Positions 42,559 through 52,182 are shown, counted from the first letter of the stretch. The stretch: DNA of 64,000 nucleotides from Candidatus Formimonas warabiya (GCF_002777255.1 NZ_CP017634.1:4290903-4354902); one strand, 5' to 3'. Notes: a model not told the origin generated them from the sequence alone. Numbers and translations: made by a program.

Positions 42559-43932
42559 ATGAAACCATCTATATATAACTTTATTTGGCCCACTGACGAT
42601 CCCAGGAAGGTAATGCTTTTTAACAGTTTGACCACTTCACTGGCCGAGGTGGAGAATCTTCACATAGATCTGTTGAACCTTCCGCAGTTTGACTATGATA
42701 GCTTACCTGTAGACACGAAGCAATTTATCGACGGACTGAAACAGGGAGGATTCGTTCTGGACGACGAAGCTGATGAGCTGAAAATACTGAAATTTACCTA
42801 TAACAGCAACAAATACAATCGGCTGGGGATGGCTCTTACCATTGCCCCCACCCTGCGCTGTAATTTTGCTTGTACCTATTGCTATGAACAGTCAGGGAAA
42901 AGCCAGGACAAGCGGGATGGACAAAATGCTTTCATGCCGGAAAAAGTACAGCAAGGATTACTCAAATATATCGAACGGGCGGCCAAAACAGTAAAAAGCG
43001 TATTTATCACCTGGTATGGCGGAGAGCCGCTCTTGGGCAAAGAAATCATCTTCAACCTGACGCGGAAAATAATCGCCATCACCGAAGAAAACAAAATTAC
43101 TTACTTTGCTGGAATGATTACCAACGGCTACCTGCTTACGAAAGACCCGGACATGGTACAAAAGCTAAAAGACAGCCGTATCAGGTCTTTCCAAATTACG
43201 CTTGACGGGCCACCTGAAGTTCATAACAGCCGTAGGATGCTTAAGGGCAATAGCGGCCCAACCTTCGATCAAGTTCTGGAAGGGATCAAGCTGCTAACGG
43301 CTAATGAACTGGCAGTATCTCTACGAGTTAATGTAGACCGTTCTAATATGGACGGCGCCTTAAAGATTCTGGATATCCTGGAGGAAAACAATCTAAAGGA
43401 TATCCCCATCCAACTGGGCCGTATTTCGGCAGACACGGCGGGCTGCAAGTCCATTGAAAGCTCCTGTGCGACTATGGAAGAATTCACCGTATTGAATAAG
43501 ACTTTCCACGGGACCTTGCGGCAAAGAGGCTTCAAAACAGGTCAAAAGCCTTATTATCCCCATATTGCCCATACCTGTGGAGCTAACCGGATGAACGCTT
43601 TTGTACTCGATCCGGACGGCGACATGTACAAGTGCTGGTCGGAAATCGGCCACAAGCCGGCTCGTATCGGTAACATTGTGGACATTGAGCAACGGAGCAA
43701 GCAGGAACGTATGAATGAAATCCGCTGGCTGACCTGGGAGCCTTTCGAGTATGAGGACTGTGTAAAATGCAAGATGCTGCCCATTTGCATGGGAAGCTGC
43801 GCCTACCGGGCAATGTTCGTCAACAAAGATAGGCCGGATTGCGCAGAGTGGAAATACAGCCTGGAGCATTACATCCGGGCACGGTTTGATTGGGAGAAGG
43901 AAATCAAGATGGCTGGTGAAAAATCACAATAA
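42559..43932 (+). CDS. radical SAM/SPASM peptide maturase
   Basis: 457 residues. An N-terminal region of about 90 residues (likely the leader-binding part) precedes the radical SAM core with its cluster motif CNFACTYC (Cys101, Cys105, Cys108) and the SAM-binding pieces WYGGEPLL and QITLDGPPEVHN. The C-terminal SPASM domain supplies further Cys, in HTCGANRMNAF, MYKCWSEIG, CVKCKMLPICMGSC and PDCAEW, for two auxiliary iron-sulfur clusters. Such enzymes make thioether or C-C crosslinks, or epimerise residues, in ribosomal peptides. It lies 300 bases after the NHLP precursor, its likely substrate. Confidence 0.9.
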   Translation: MKPSIYNFIWPTDDPRKVMLFNSLTTSLAEVENLHIDLLNLPQFDYDSLPVDTKQFIDGLKQGGFVLDDEADELKILKFTYNSNKYNRLGMALTIAPTLRCNFACTYCYEQSGKSQDKRDGQNAFMPEKVQQGLLKYIERAAKTVKSVFITWYGGEPLLGKEIIFNLTRKIIAITEENKITYFAGMITNGYLLTKDPDMVQKLKDSRIRSFQITLDGPPEVHNSRRMLKGNSGPTFDQVLEGIKLLTANELAVSLRVNVDRSNMDGALKILDILEENNLKDIPIQLGRISADTAGCKSIESSCATMEEFTVLNKTFHGTLRQRGFKTGQKPYYPHIAHTCGANRMNAFVLDPDGDMYKCWSEIGHKPARIGNIVDIEQRSKQERMNEIRWLTWEPFEYEDCVKCKMLPICMGSCAYRAMFVNKDRPDCAEWKYSLEHYIRARFDWEKEIKMAGEKSQ

Positions 43933-43957
43933 TTGTTTTTGACAGTTAAAATACGCT

Positions 43958-43996
43958 GTAGCCTACTCGTCAGGCTACCCGACAGTATTTGCTGTC
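43958..43996 (+). terminator. two short hairpins after the maturase gene
   Basis: GTAGCC/GGCTAC (43,958-43,978) and GACAG/CTGTC (43,981-43,996) follow the maturase stop by about 25 bases. Neither has a long T-run, so a terminator role is only suggested by position. Confidence 0.35.
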
Positions 43997-44135
43997 TAAT
44001 TCTGACTTTACCGGCATGCTGCTGTCCCCCAGAGGCTTTCGCATGAGGTTAGTCGGTTGTCTTACATCGCATCGCAGGAGCGATGATTTCTGGAAATATA
44101 TATGAAGCACACAACGTGCGCACTGAAAGAAGGGA

Positions 44136-44695
44136 ATGTCACGGGGACAGGTCCCTTGACATTAATTTGCGATATGTGCGTCATTTGTGCTGTCGGACAG
44201 GGCATACAAAAAATCTCTGAGCTCCGACACTTCATGGAAGAGATAGTCAGGATGGGAGTAAGTCAAAACCTCGGCACTGTGCCATCCCCAGGTCACGCCG
44301 ATGGTGACATCAACGCCACCGGCGTGAGCTTCCAGAATATCGCCTGAGGTATCGCCGATGAAATATGTTTTTTCTCCGGGAAAAAGTGCTTTGACATAGC
44401 TGATCTTTTTGGCCTTGCTTTTTTCTGCTTCGAATCCAAGGATTTCCCGGATTCCTTCGATTTGGTGGTGTTTCAGCATGGCCGCCACCGCTATGGAGGA
44501 ATTAGAGGTAACGATATATGAAGGGAACTGTTGCGCTGTTGCCGTCATGATCTCCGGAATCCCGGGAAAAACCGGGATTTGACAGTTCCGGTCCTTAATC
44601 GTTTTTTCAAAAATACCTGTGGCAGCCTCAACCTTTTTGAGATCTATTCCGGCTTTCACACATTCTTCATAGTAATTGCCTTCACAAAGCCTTGC
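44136..44695. repeat. right direct repeat flanking RiPP locus
   Basis: Partner of 40,861-41,420, same orientation. It contains one palindrome unit (44,136-44,189) and the 3' part of the intact HAD gene. Because the gene continues past the repeat on this side only, this copy is probably the original. Confidence 0.88.
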
Positions 44696-44818
44696 CAGGT
44701 CCTCATAGGTCCGGATTTGTTCGATTCCTGCCTCCTGGCACGCGGCGGTATAATATTTCCCTTCAATCTCCATGGAATTAACCAAAACACCATCATAGTC
44801 CCAAAGTATTAGCGCCAT
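44162..44818 (-). CDS. HAD-superfamily hydrolase (phosphatase-like)
   Basis: About 218 residues. It has the HAD nucleophile LWDYDGVLVNSM near the N-terminus, a small helical cap, SYIVTSNSSI (motif II), a Lys region around FEAEKSKAKKIS and motif IV in YFIGDTSGDILEA. This resembles phosphoglycolate-phosphatase-like enzymes; the substrate is unknown. The ATG at 44,818 follows GGGAG; in-frame ATGs 6 codons upstream are possible. The last bases overlap a dispersed palindrome, so the C-terminus SDSTNDAHIAN is partly repeat-encoded. A 5'-truncated second copy lies 3.3 kb to the left. Confidence 0.85.
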   Translation of the reverse strand: MALILWDYDGVLVNSMEIEGKYYTAACQEAGIEQIRTYEDLARLCEGNYYEECVKAGIDLKKVEAATGIFEKTIKDRNCQIPVFPGIPEIMTATAQQFPSYIVTSNSSIAVAAMLKHHQIEGIREILGFEAEKSKAKKISYVKALFPGEKTYFIGDTSGDILEAHAGGVDVTIGVTWGWHSAEVLTYSHPDYLFHEVSELRDFLYALSDSTNDAHIAN

Positions 44819-44836
44819 TATCTTCATCTCCCGCAA

Positions 44837-45340
44837 TAATTCATATTTTTACCGCTAAAAGCGGCTTTCCTGTCCAAGCAGCCCGTTCTCTAATCGAAAC
44901 GATAGATTCGGTATGTAAATGACTGTGTTGTTCCACCAGGATCTTAAGGTATTACTTCAACGACAATAAAAATTATCCTGTTTCCGGAAGAATTATCCCG
45001 GCAAAATTAGGAGAACCCTCTGGTGTTCTCCCCTGGGAGGGAGGCAGGATAACTTTGGGGAAATAAGCGAAAAATAACGGAAAATATGAGAGGACTGACT
45101 TAATCTGGAAGGAGAAAAATAAAGTGACGGAGAAATATGAGGCAGTTATAAATGAAAATAACGCTACATACTTTGCCAAACCATGATCTATCGGGGATCA
45201 GGCAGTCAGAATGCACAGATCAGTGACATTGGCATTAAGGAAAGGACAGCAGGTTGAAGGTGAGTTTAACGGATCTGCTGCCGGATCTGATCCGGTTCTA
45301 AAACCTTACTATTTAACTAAAAAACGAGGGGTGAATCAAA
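44837..45340 (+). other. intergenic region with short coding remnants
   Basis: About 500 bases. A 20-codon frame (GTG at 45,124 to 45,186, MTEKYEAVINENNATYFAKP with the start read as Met) has an excellent ribosome site (GGAAGGAG) and overlaps a second short frame at 45,183. A stem GGAGAAC/GTTCTCC lies near 45,010-45,030. These look like the front of a lost gene; nothing else is recognised. Confidence 0.35.
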
Positions 45341-46117
45341 ATGAAAAGTAAGATCGCGGAGGCTGTTAATCTGAGGTATTCTCCTGTCGCTCTCGTATTC
45401 ACTGATGAGAAACCGGCAGAAGCCCTTCAATTCAAGGAAGGCCGCCGGGGCTGTATCATCAGTATGCTGCAAGCGGCAGGGAAGGGGCGGACGGCTGTTT
45501 TTGACCGGAAGACGGTGGGCTGCGGCGGCGGTGGTGTAGGCCTGGGATTCAGCACCTTCAGCAATTTCCCGGGGGGTATTGAATATTTCCTGTCTCACGG
45601 CAATAAAGAATTCTGCGCCAGCGAAACGGGCAAAAAAATCCTCGAGAATATGCCTGCCTTGGCTCATGGGGAAGCGTACAAGAAAACTCCCGAATATGCA
45701 AAATCATTTGCGGAGGCCCTTCCTTATTGCGATGTTCCTACTGAGTACTTGGTGTTCAAGCCGCTGGAAAAGCTTTTGCCGGGGGAAAAACCGGAAGTCG
45801 TGATTTTCTTGGCTGCGCCGGACCAGATTTCCGCTTTGGTGGTGCTGGCCAACTACGCCCGGTATGGCGGCGACAATGTCATCGTTCCCTGGGGAGCGGG
45901 ATGCCACAGCATCGGCATTATCCCTTTAAACGAAGGGAAAGCGGAGAACCCCAAGGGAGTTATCGGCCTCACCGATATTTCCGCCCGCAAACATGTGGAA
46001 AAGGATATCCTTTCCTTCAGCGTCCCTTACCGGATGTTTCTTGAAATGGAAAGCAACGTGGAAGAGAGTTTCCTCACCCGGGAGGAATGGCTGGAAATAA
46101 AAGAAAGAAACAAATAG
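45341..46117 (+). CDS. DUF169-family protein
   Basis: 258 residues. It has the DUF169 pattern: an early LRYSPVALVFTDEKP, a Cys-containing RRGCIISMLQAAGKG, the glycine-rich TVGCGGGGVGLGF and a late VIVPWGAGCHSIGI. The several conserved Cys (in GRRGC, VGCGG and GAGC) suggest metal or iron-sulfur binding, but the biochemical role of the family is unknown. It is common in anaerobes, often near redox enzymes. A terminator lies about 150 bases downstream. Confidence 0.8.
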   Translation: MKSKIAEAVNLRYSPVALVFTDEKPAEALQFKEGRRGCIISMLQAAGKGRTAVFDRKTVGCGGGGVGLGFSTFSNFPGGIEYFLSHGNKEFCASETGKKILENMPALAHGEAYKKTPEYAKSFAEALPYCDVPTEYLVFKPLEKLLPGEKPEVVIFLAAPDQISALVVLANYARYGGDNVIVPWGAGCHSIGIIPLNEGKAENPKGVIGLTDISARKHVEKDILSFSVPYRMFLEMESNVEESFLTREEWLEIKERNK

Positions 46118-46257
46118 AAGGAGACCTTCCATAGAGAAATATGAGCCGTTTTCAACATAACATTATGTCTTAGGCAATATAGAGGCGGAACTCAAAAGAG
46201 AGGACAGTGAGACATTAAGAAAGCAGCGTCACTGTGGACGCTCTCTATTGGCTTTGA

Positions 46258-46476
<219 letters not shown>

Positions 46477-46618
46477 TAATTGAGAGGGTGACAATATCAC
46501 GCGTTATACATAAAAATATATAACGAATACTGGATTTAAATTAATTGACATGTTAAAATTATTTAAAACTAAATAATTAATGATACCACACGCATAATAA
46601 GACCCGGGGGCTGATAAA

Positions 46619-47173
46619 ATGCTGGAACAGACAAGTAAACGCATCCAGGAATTACGCAAAGAAAAAAATATGACCATCACTGCTCTGGCGAATGCCGCCG
46701 ATACCTCCCGAAGCCTGATCAGCCAGATCGAAGGCGGTTATACCTGCCCTTCTTTACAAACTCTGGAAAAGATCGTCAAAGCGCTTGACACCACCTTAAG
46801 CGACTTCTTTAAAGTTGACAGTCAGGAAACGGAAGAAAACGATTTTGTCGTCAAAGCCGATAAAAGGCAAATACGGTACCTGCCTGACTCTCAAAACACT
46901 TATTATCTGCTTTCCGAAGCAGTTCATCAGAACATCGAATTCCTTCTGACCGATTATCCGCCCCACTCCGACGTCGATTCCTATGAATATTTCGCTCATG
47001 AAGGACTGGAATTTTTCTGGATCGTGGAAGGCCAGATCCATCTCACCGTAGACGGCAAAACCTCGGTTCTGAATAAAGGAGACAGCGGCTGCTTCAATTC
47101 CCGGCTCCAGCACCGTTATGTCAATCAAAGCGACACCTGTGCCCAATTAGTTCTTTTCTCCGTAAAAGAATAG
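46619..47173 (+). CDS. XRE-cupin transcriptional regulator
   Basis: 184 residues: an N-terminal XRE helix-turn-helix (RIQELRKEKNMTITALANAA, then SLISQIEGGYTCPSLQTLEK) joined to a C-terminal cupin sensor (EGLEFFWIVEGQIHLTVDG, then FNSRLQHRYVNQSDT). Such proteins bind a small metabolite in the cupin and act on nearby genes. It faces the Ldh_2 gene across 168 bases. It is the nearest regulator to the Liv/molybdenum-enzyme divergon, and so a candidate for binding the operators at 54,861 and 55,181, but this is only a guess from position. Confidence 0.85.
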   Translation: MLEQTSKRIQELRKEKNMTITALANAADTSRSLISQIEGGYTCPSLQTLEKIVKALDTTLSDFFKVDSQETEENDFVVKADKRQIRYLPDSQNTYYLLSEAVHQNIEFLLTDYPPHSDVDSYEYFAHEGLEFFWIVEGQIHLTVDGKTSVLNKGDSGCFNSRLQHRYVNQSDTCAQLVLFSVKE

Positions 47174-47251
47174 GAAGACCCTCCGCCGGAAGGCCCGGGA
47201 ATAACGATTAGGGATTATCATAATCACCACACAAATGTAATTGAACCAAAA

Positions 47252-47286
47252 GGCCGCAGGCCTCTCAATTTTGAGAGGCCCGCAGC
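47252..47286. terminator. intergenic hairpin between convergent genes
   Basis: A perfect 10-bp stem GGCCTCTCAA/TTGAGAGGCC (47,259-47,268 with 47,271-47,280), extended by GCGG/CCGC-type pairs. It sits between the ends of two converging transcripts and probably stops both; only a short T-run is seen on the minus strand. Confidence 0.55.
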
Positions 47287-47341
47287 TTGCTAGGGGTATA
47301 AAATTTATAACTTACAAGATTATTTTTGGATAGGGAGCTGT

Positions 47342-48406
47342 TTAAAGCCTACTTTTGACTGTTAATTCCTGAGCATAGGCATTCAGTTCGTCAATTAAGC
47401 CTACCGGCAAAGGAATACCATCTACCAAACGAGTACACTTGGTGTTGTACTCTATTTCCCCGGGCAAGAAGGCTTCTTTAACCCCAGGAGCTACCGGAGC
47501 AGTCTTAATTTGTCTGATCAGTTCTTCAACATTAGCCAAAAATTTTTCCAAGTTTGTGAAGGCACTGATATTAATAGCCATAAACATATGCCCCACTTTT
47601 TGTTGATTCAGGAAATCATTAAACGGAGATTTAACATCTTCGCCAAAACCCGAACCCATTAGGATGCCGGCCAAAATGTCTACCGCTAAGGCAAAACTGT
47701 AGCCTTTAGGACCGGAAAAAGGCAGTAACGCACCACCATCAAGTGCCTCGTTAGGATCGGTAGTAACATTTCCTATTTTATCGGTTGCCCAACCCAGAGG
47801 AATACTTTCACCTTTTTTCTGTGCCAATACTATTTTCCCTATCGCTGCGGCGCTCATAGCCATATCTATCACAATATCCGGTTTATTGCCACCTGGGATA
47901 GCGATAGACAAGGGATTGTTGCCTACCACAGCTTTGGCCCCGCCAGGAGCAGCCATCAAAGGCTCGGTATTACTGCAAGAGATACCCAGCATCCGCCGCT
48001 CTGCCGCCATCATGGAATAGTAGGCTGCCGTACCGAAATGGTTACTGTTGCGCACCCCCACCATACTAATAGTGGATACACCGGCCTTTTCTATGGCCTT
48101 TTGCATTGCGTACACACTGGCAGGCTGCCCCATGCCGTTGCCCGCATCTAAAACAGCCATATTATCATTTTCCTTGATTAGGTTGACTCGGGCCAAAGGA
48201 TCGATCAACCCGGTCTTTACCCTGTTCAAATACATTGGTATCCTAATGACACCATGCGTATTTAGACCGCGCAAATCCGCTTCGATAAGGCTGTCGGCAA
48301 TCAATTGAGCACTTTCCTCTTCAAACCCCGTACAAAGGAAACACTCCAGAGCAAAACTCAAAAGCTTTTGATGATTGATAGTCACCAAAGTTGCTTTATC
48401 CTGCAT
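47342..48406 (-). CDS. Ldh_2-family malate/L-lactate/sulfolactate-type dehydrogenase
   Basis: 354 residues of the Ldh_2 (YlbC/ComC) family of NAD(P)-dependent dehydrogenases, which are unrelated to classical lactate dehydrogenase. Typical pieces are RGLNTHGVIRIPMYL near residue 45, GVRNSNHFGTAAYYS near 115, VGNNPLSIAIPG near 165 and LPFSGPKGYSFALAVDI near 235. These enzymes oxidise L-(or R-)2-hydroxyacids to 2-oxoacids. The ATG at 48,406 has 7-base spacing after AGAGG. It is the last gene of an operon that starts with a 2-hydroxyacid dehydrogenase of the other stereochemical class and includes an importer. Confidence 0.88.
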   Translation of the reverse strand: MQDKATLVTINHQKLLSFALECFLCTGFEEESAQLIADSLIEADLRGLNTHGVIRIPMYLNRVKTGLIDPLARVNLIKENDNMAVLDAGNGMGQPASVYAMQKAIEKAGVSTISMVGVRNSNHFGTAAYYSMMAAERRMLGISCSNTEPLMAAPGGAKAVVGNNPLSIAIPGGNKPDIVIDMAMSAAAIGKIVLAQKKGESIPLGWATDKIGNVTTDPNEALDGGALLPFSGPKGYSFALAVDILAGILMGSGFGEDVKSPFNDFLNQQKVGHMFMAINISAFTNLEKFLANVEELIRQIKTAPVAPGVKEAFLPGEIEYNTKCTRLVDGIPLPVGLIDELNAYAQELTVKSRL

Positions 48407-48479
48407 ACTAAAACCTCTATTCTTGAGCAAAATTTAAAACCGGGATGGCAAACTTAAAAAAATCCTATTAATTAAATGC

Positions 48480-49190
48480 TTAGTCTACACACAAATAAGA
48501 CTTCTGAACAAAGTCATCGTTATAGAGTTCTTCCGAGGTGCCTTGCACAATGATACTTCCTTTTTGCAGCACATATCCCCGTTCAACTACCGATAATGCT
48601 TTTTGGGCATTTTGTTCGATAATCAGCAAGGCAATATTTTTTTCTTTTTTAATATTTTGAATTACTGTAAATACTTCATTAACTGTAGCCGGAGCAAGAC
48701 CTAAAGAAGGCTCGTCCATAAGCATCACCTGGGGATTCGCTAATAATGCCCTGGCTACACCCAGCATTTTTCTTTCCCCACCGCTTAAGGTACCGGCTTT
48801 TTGGTGTATCCGTTTTTCGATCCAGGGGAAAATCTTAAATACCTCTTTCACTCTTTCCTGGATCTTAGCTTTATCCTCTTCATAATAGGCTCCCATGAGG
48901 AGGTTGTTTTCCAAGGATAGCTTGGGAAACAAACCTTCCCGTTCGGGGACAATGGCAATACCGGATTTGATGATCTGATGGGGCGGTAATTTACTGATCA
49001 CCTGACCATTGAATACTACCTCGCCGGAAACAGGTTTTACCATTCCCAAGATCGTTTTCAATAAAGTTGTTTTTCCGGCCCCGTTAGCCCCCAATAAACA
49101 TACGGCTTCCCCAGCCTCAAGATTAATGCTGACATTCATAAGTATCGGGATTTGTCCATATTGGGTTGAAACATTTTTTAGTTCTAACAT
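48480..49190 (-). CDS. livF: LivF, branched-chain-type ABC importer ATPase
   Basis: 236-residue ATPase of the LivF class: Walker A GANGAGKTT, signature LSGGERKMLGVARAL, Walker B VMLMDEPSLGLAP and IEQNAQKAL after it. Together with LivG it powers a hydrophobic/branched-chain amino-acid-type (HAAT) importer. It follows LivG by 3 bases. Importers in this family also carry amides, urea, aromatic acids and sulfonates, so the name does not fix the substrate. Confidence 0.92.
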   Translation of the reverse strand: MLELKNVSTQYGQIPILMNVSINLEAGEAVCLLGANGAGKTTLLKTILGMVKPVSGEVVFNGQVISKLPPHQIIKSGIAIVPEREGLFPKLSLENNLLMGAYYEEDKAKIQERVKEVFKIFPWIEKRIHQKAGTLSGGERKMLGVARALLANPQVMLMDEPSLGLAPATVNEVFTVIQNIKKEKNIALLIIEQNAQKALSVVERGYVLQKGSIIVQGTSEELYNDDFVQKSYLCVD

Positions 49191-49193
49191 TTC

Positions 49194-49958
49194 TCAGCCT
49201 CCTAAGTAAGCCGTACAGACCTTTTCGTTTTGGGAAACCTCCGAAAAAGTACCTTCTGCAATTTTCTTTCCGGCATTCAAACAAACAACTCTGTTGCTGA
49301 TCTTTGAAATAACGGACATATCATGCTCGATGATAATAATGCTCATTTTATTGCCTTGTGTCCGAATCTTACCGATATCATTAATCATTTGGTGAGTTTC
49401 TTCCGTATTCAACCCTGCGGTCGGCTCGTCAAGCAGCAGCAAGTCAGGGTTTCCTACAATTGCCCGGGCTATCTCAATTCTCCGTCTGTCAATCAAAGGC
49501 AGAGTAGAAATCAATTCATAGGCATGACTTACCAGTCCAGGATTAAAATAGGACATTACTTCATAACACCGGCTGATACCTTCATGGATCTCCTGCAGGC
49601 TAACCGAAGGTCGAAAAACGGTTTGCCACCATTTGGTTTTTTGCTGGCAATACAATCCCAGCAGCATATTATCGATTACACTCAGGTTTAAACATAGACG
49701 ATTGGTTTGAAAGGTGCGGGCAATCCCTTTACTCCTTACCTGGTTGGGACCCAAGCTGGTAATATCCTCATCATTTAATAACACCTTACCGCTGCTAGCC
49801 CTGTAAATACCGCTGATAATATTCAATAATGTTGTTTTGCCGGATCCATTAGGACCAATCAAACCTAGGACCTCATCACCAATTTCGAGATCAACGCTAT
49901 CGACAGCCTTTAATCCGCCAAAATTAATGCCTACCTTTTCGGTTTTTAATACACTCAT
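49194..49958 (-). CDS. livG: LivG, branched-chain-type ABC importer ATPase
   Basis: 254-residue ATPase of the LivG class: Walker A GPNGSGKTT, FQTNRLCLNLSVIDN Q-loop region, Walker B LLLLDEPTAGLN and IEHDMSVIS with the switch histidine. The signature region is unusual, with LPLIDRRRIEIARAI replacing the common LSYGQQR-type wording, which may indicate a divergent subgroup. Start and the LivM stop overlap by one base. Confidence 0.92.
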   Translation of the reverse strand: MSVLKTEKVGINFGGLKAVDSVDLEIGDEVLGLIGPNGSGKTTLLNIISGIYRASSGKVLLNDEDITSLGPNQVRSKGIARTFQTNRLCLNLSVIDNMLLGLYCQQKTKWWQTVFRPSVSLQEIHEGISRCYEVMSYFNPGLVSHAYELISTLPLIDRRRIEIARAIVGNPDLLLLDEPTAGLNTEETHQMINDIGKIRTQGNKMSIIIIEHDMSVISKISNRVVCLNAGKKIAEGTFSEVSQNEKVCTAYLGG

Positions 49959-51163
49959 CAGTGGCTTCCCCCTCTGTCTACTGCCGAATTTGCCTTGGCA
50001 TTATTCTCCAACCCCGGTATTCCTTTTTTCGGATATAACCTAATCCTTTTAGGCAATAGTCCCTTGGGACGGAGTATGAGGATGACAATCAAAATAAGCG
50101 AATACATCAGCAAACGGAGATTGGCAAAGTCCCGTAATTTCTCGTCCAGCATCGTTAAGAACAGGGCGCCTACGACAACACCGATAACGTTATCGGTACC
50201 ACCAAGGACAACCATACAAATGATAATCAACGAAACACTAAAGTCAAAGTTTTCAGCCCCAATAAAACTTGTATAATGGGCATATATGCCACCGGCTAAA
50301 CCGGCAAAAACAGCGCCCAGGCAAAAAGCCAACATTTGGGTACTGGTTAAATTAACACCCTGACAAGAAGCAACAACCGGATCCTGGTCAATAGCATTCC
50401 AAGCAATACCTATCCGTGATCTGGCTATCCGGCTGGAAAATACAATAGCTAAAGCTAACAATAGATAAACCAGGTATAAATAATTTACTTGGTATGGCAT
50501 CTGAAGGCCAAACAGATTTAACGGTGAGCGTAAAGAGTAACCAAAAATTTCGTATGAAGGGATATTGGGAACACCATTAGGCCCACCGATCCAGTCAATA
50601 TTTACTATGAGTAAGGTAAACATCAACTGCAAGGCCATGGTTACTAAGGATAAATAATATCCCCGGGCTTTTAAAGCCGGATAACCGACAATCAGGCCCA
50701 ACAAAGTCGCCGAAACCAACGCAAGCAAGGTACCTATCCAGGGAGATACCCCGAATTTTGTAGACAAAATAGCGGTGGTATAGGCGCCAATCCCATAAAA
50801 AGCAGCAGTTGCAAAATTGATCTGGCCAATACCGCCAATCTGGAAATTCAACCCTAAAGCCACGATACTGAATATACCTGCCATAATCATAATGTGTAAA
50901 GTATAGTTATTCCCTTCCGCCAAAAACGGGAGAAATAGGATAAATAAAACAAATATTAAAGCGCTGATCGCCCTGTTTTTTTCTAATATCTTTATTGCTA
51001 GCTCCATCCAGCCTTTTCTTTCAGAAAAGGTGATCATTACCACCGCCAAAGCCAATAAAATGATTGCCAAAAGTAAAGTCGATTTAAGAATGATAAAAAG
51101 GAATAAACATGTACCTATAGTGATTAATGCAGCTAAAATTTTGTCATTTAAATTAGTTGCCAA
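49958..51163 (-). CDS. livM: LivM, branched-chain-type ABC importer permease
   Basis: 401 residues, about ten membrane helices, with a C-terminal cytoplasmic tail. The family line GINFATAAFYGIGAYTTAIL appears here as INFATAAFYGIGAYTTA, and the coupling region includes NAIDQDPVVASCQGVNL. It starts at a TTG 9 bases after AGGAGG; no other start is near. It is a somewhat long LivM owing to an extra N-terminal helical pair. It pairs with LivH to form the channel. Confidence 0.92.
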   Translation of the reverse strand: MATNLNDKILAALITIGTCLFLFIILKSTLLLAIILLALAVVMITFSERKGWMELAIKILEKNRAISALIFVLFILFLPFLAEGNNYTLHIMIMAGIFSIVALGLNFQIGGIGQINFATAAFYGIGAYTTAILSTKFGVSPWIGTLLALVSATLLGLIVGYPALKARGYYLSLVTMALQLMFTLLIVNIDWIGGPNGVPNIPSYEIFGYSLRSPLNLFGLQMPYQVNYLYLVYLLLALAIVFSSRIARSRIGIAWNAIDQDPVVASCQGVNLTSTQMLAFCLGAVFAGLAGGIYAHYTSFIGAENFDFSVSLIIICMVVLGGTDNVIGVVVGALFLTMLDEKLRDFANLRLLMYSLILIVILILRPKGLLPKRIRLYPKKGIPGLENNAKANSAVDRGGSH

Positions 51164-51193
51164 AATACACAGCCTCCTTGCTAATTTCCCGAT

Positions 51194-52117
51194 TTACACT
51201 TTTTCAACCGTCTTCTTGCCAAGAATACCTTCGGGTTTGAAAAGGATAAACAGGACAACGATAAAAAATGCGGCAATACTTGCATAGGCAGTTCCGCCAG
51301 GGATAAAGGCACTAACACAAACCTCAACTACGGCAATAACTAAACTGCCGATGATGGCACCGTAAATACTGCCCAGGCCGCCGACAACAGCAACACAGAA
51401 TCCTTTCATGCCATACATGGAACCCATGTCAAACCGCAAAGAACCATAGTAGGAAGCTGTTAAAAATCCGCCGATTCCCAACATGCACCCACCAATAATA
51501 AAGGTAAGAATAATCATCCTTTTCCAGTCGATCCCCACCATGATCGCGGCCTCTTTATTTTGCGATATGGCCTGGATAGATAAACCGGTCTTAGTTTTGT
51601 TTACAAACCAATAAAGCAGCAGAACAATTAACACCGTCACAGCGATAATGATAATATTGCGGTAGGATAGCATCGTATTGTTAAACATATAGCCTTCCGG
51701 CAATAGACTGGGAAATGCCTGAGGGTTACGGCCTTCCGGGTAGAAGATGCCCAACAGTTCACGGATAGCCATCCCGGCGGCAATGGTACTTAACAAAGAA
51801 GCATTAATATTTTTGCCTTCAAAAGGTACGATAACCGTACGATACATGAACGTAACCAGAAGGGCAGCAAAAGCGGCTCCAAGAATAATTACAATGATGT
51901 TACCTGCAAATTGCGGCAAGAAACCGTTTAATACAGCTGTTATTCCGGAAAGAGTAGCCAAACCCATAATGCAAAAAGCACCGGCAATAGCAATATCACC
52001 CAGGCAAAACACCACGATGTCCATAGCCCCAAAAAACAGCGAAAAACCGATCCCCACTAGGGCATATGTACAAGCTAACATTAGAGCGTTTAAAACCTGT
52101 GCCCCAATAATTTCCAT
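51194..52117 (-). CDS. livH: LivH, branched-chain-type ABC importer permease
   Basis: About 307 residues, roughly eight helices. Recognisable are ALVGIGFSLFFGAMDIVVF near the N-terminus, the coupling loop QAISQNKEAAIMVGID and GMKGFCVAVVGGLGSIYGAI in the last third. The ATG at 52,117 follows GGGGGAAAACAA; a longer in-frame version up to 52,174 lacks a ribosome site. It is 30 bases before livM and 65 bases after the binding-protein gene. Confidence 0.92.
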   Translation of the reverse strand: MEIIGAQVLNALMLACTYALVGIGFSLFFGAMDIVVFCLGDIAIAGAFCIMGLATLSGITAVLNGFLPQFAGNIIVIILGAAFAALLVTFMYRTVIVPFEGKNINASLLSTIAAGMAIRELLGIFYPEGRNPQAFPSLLPEGYMFNNTMLSYRNIIIIAVTVLIVLLLYWFVNKTKTGLSIQAISQNKEAAIMVGIDWKRMIILTFIIGGCMLGIGGFLTASYYGSLRFDMGSMYGMKGFCVAVVGGLGSIYGAIIGSLVIAVVEVCVSAFIPGGTAYASIAAFFIVVLFILFKPEGILGKKTVEKV

Positions 52118-52182
52118 TTGTTTTCCCCCTAAAATATTGGATGGGAACCGCAAATTTATGCGGCCCCCAACCAAGAAATAAT

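Noticed and set aside
44102..44347. Plus-strand frame over the HAD gene end considered coding
   Set aside because: It is the complement of the conserved HAD coding region; the minus-strand frame carries the family motifs.
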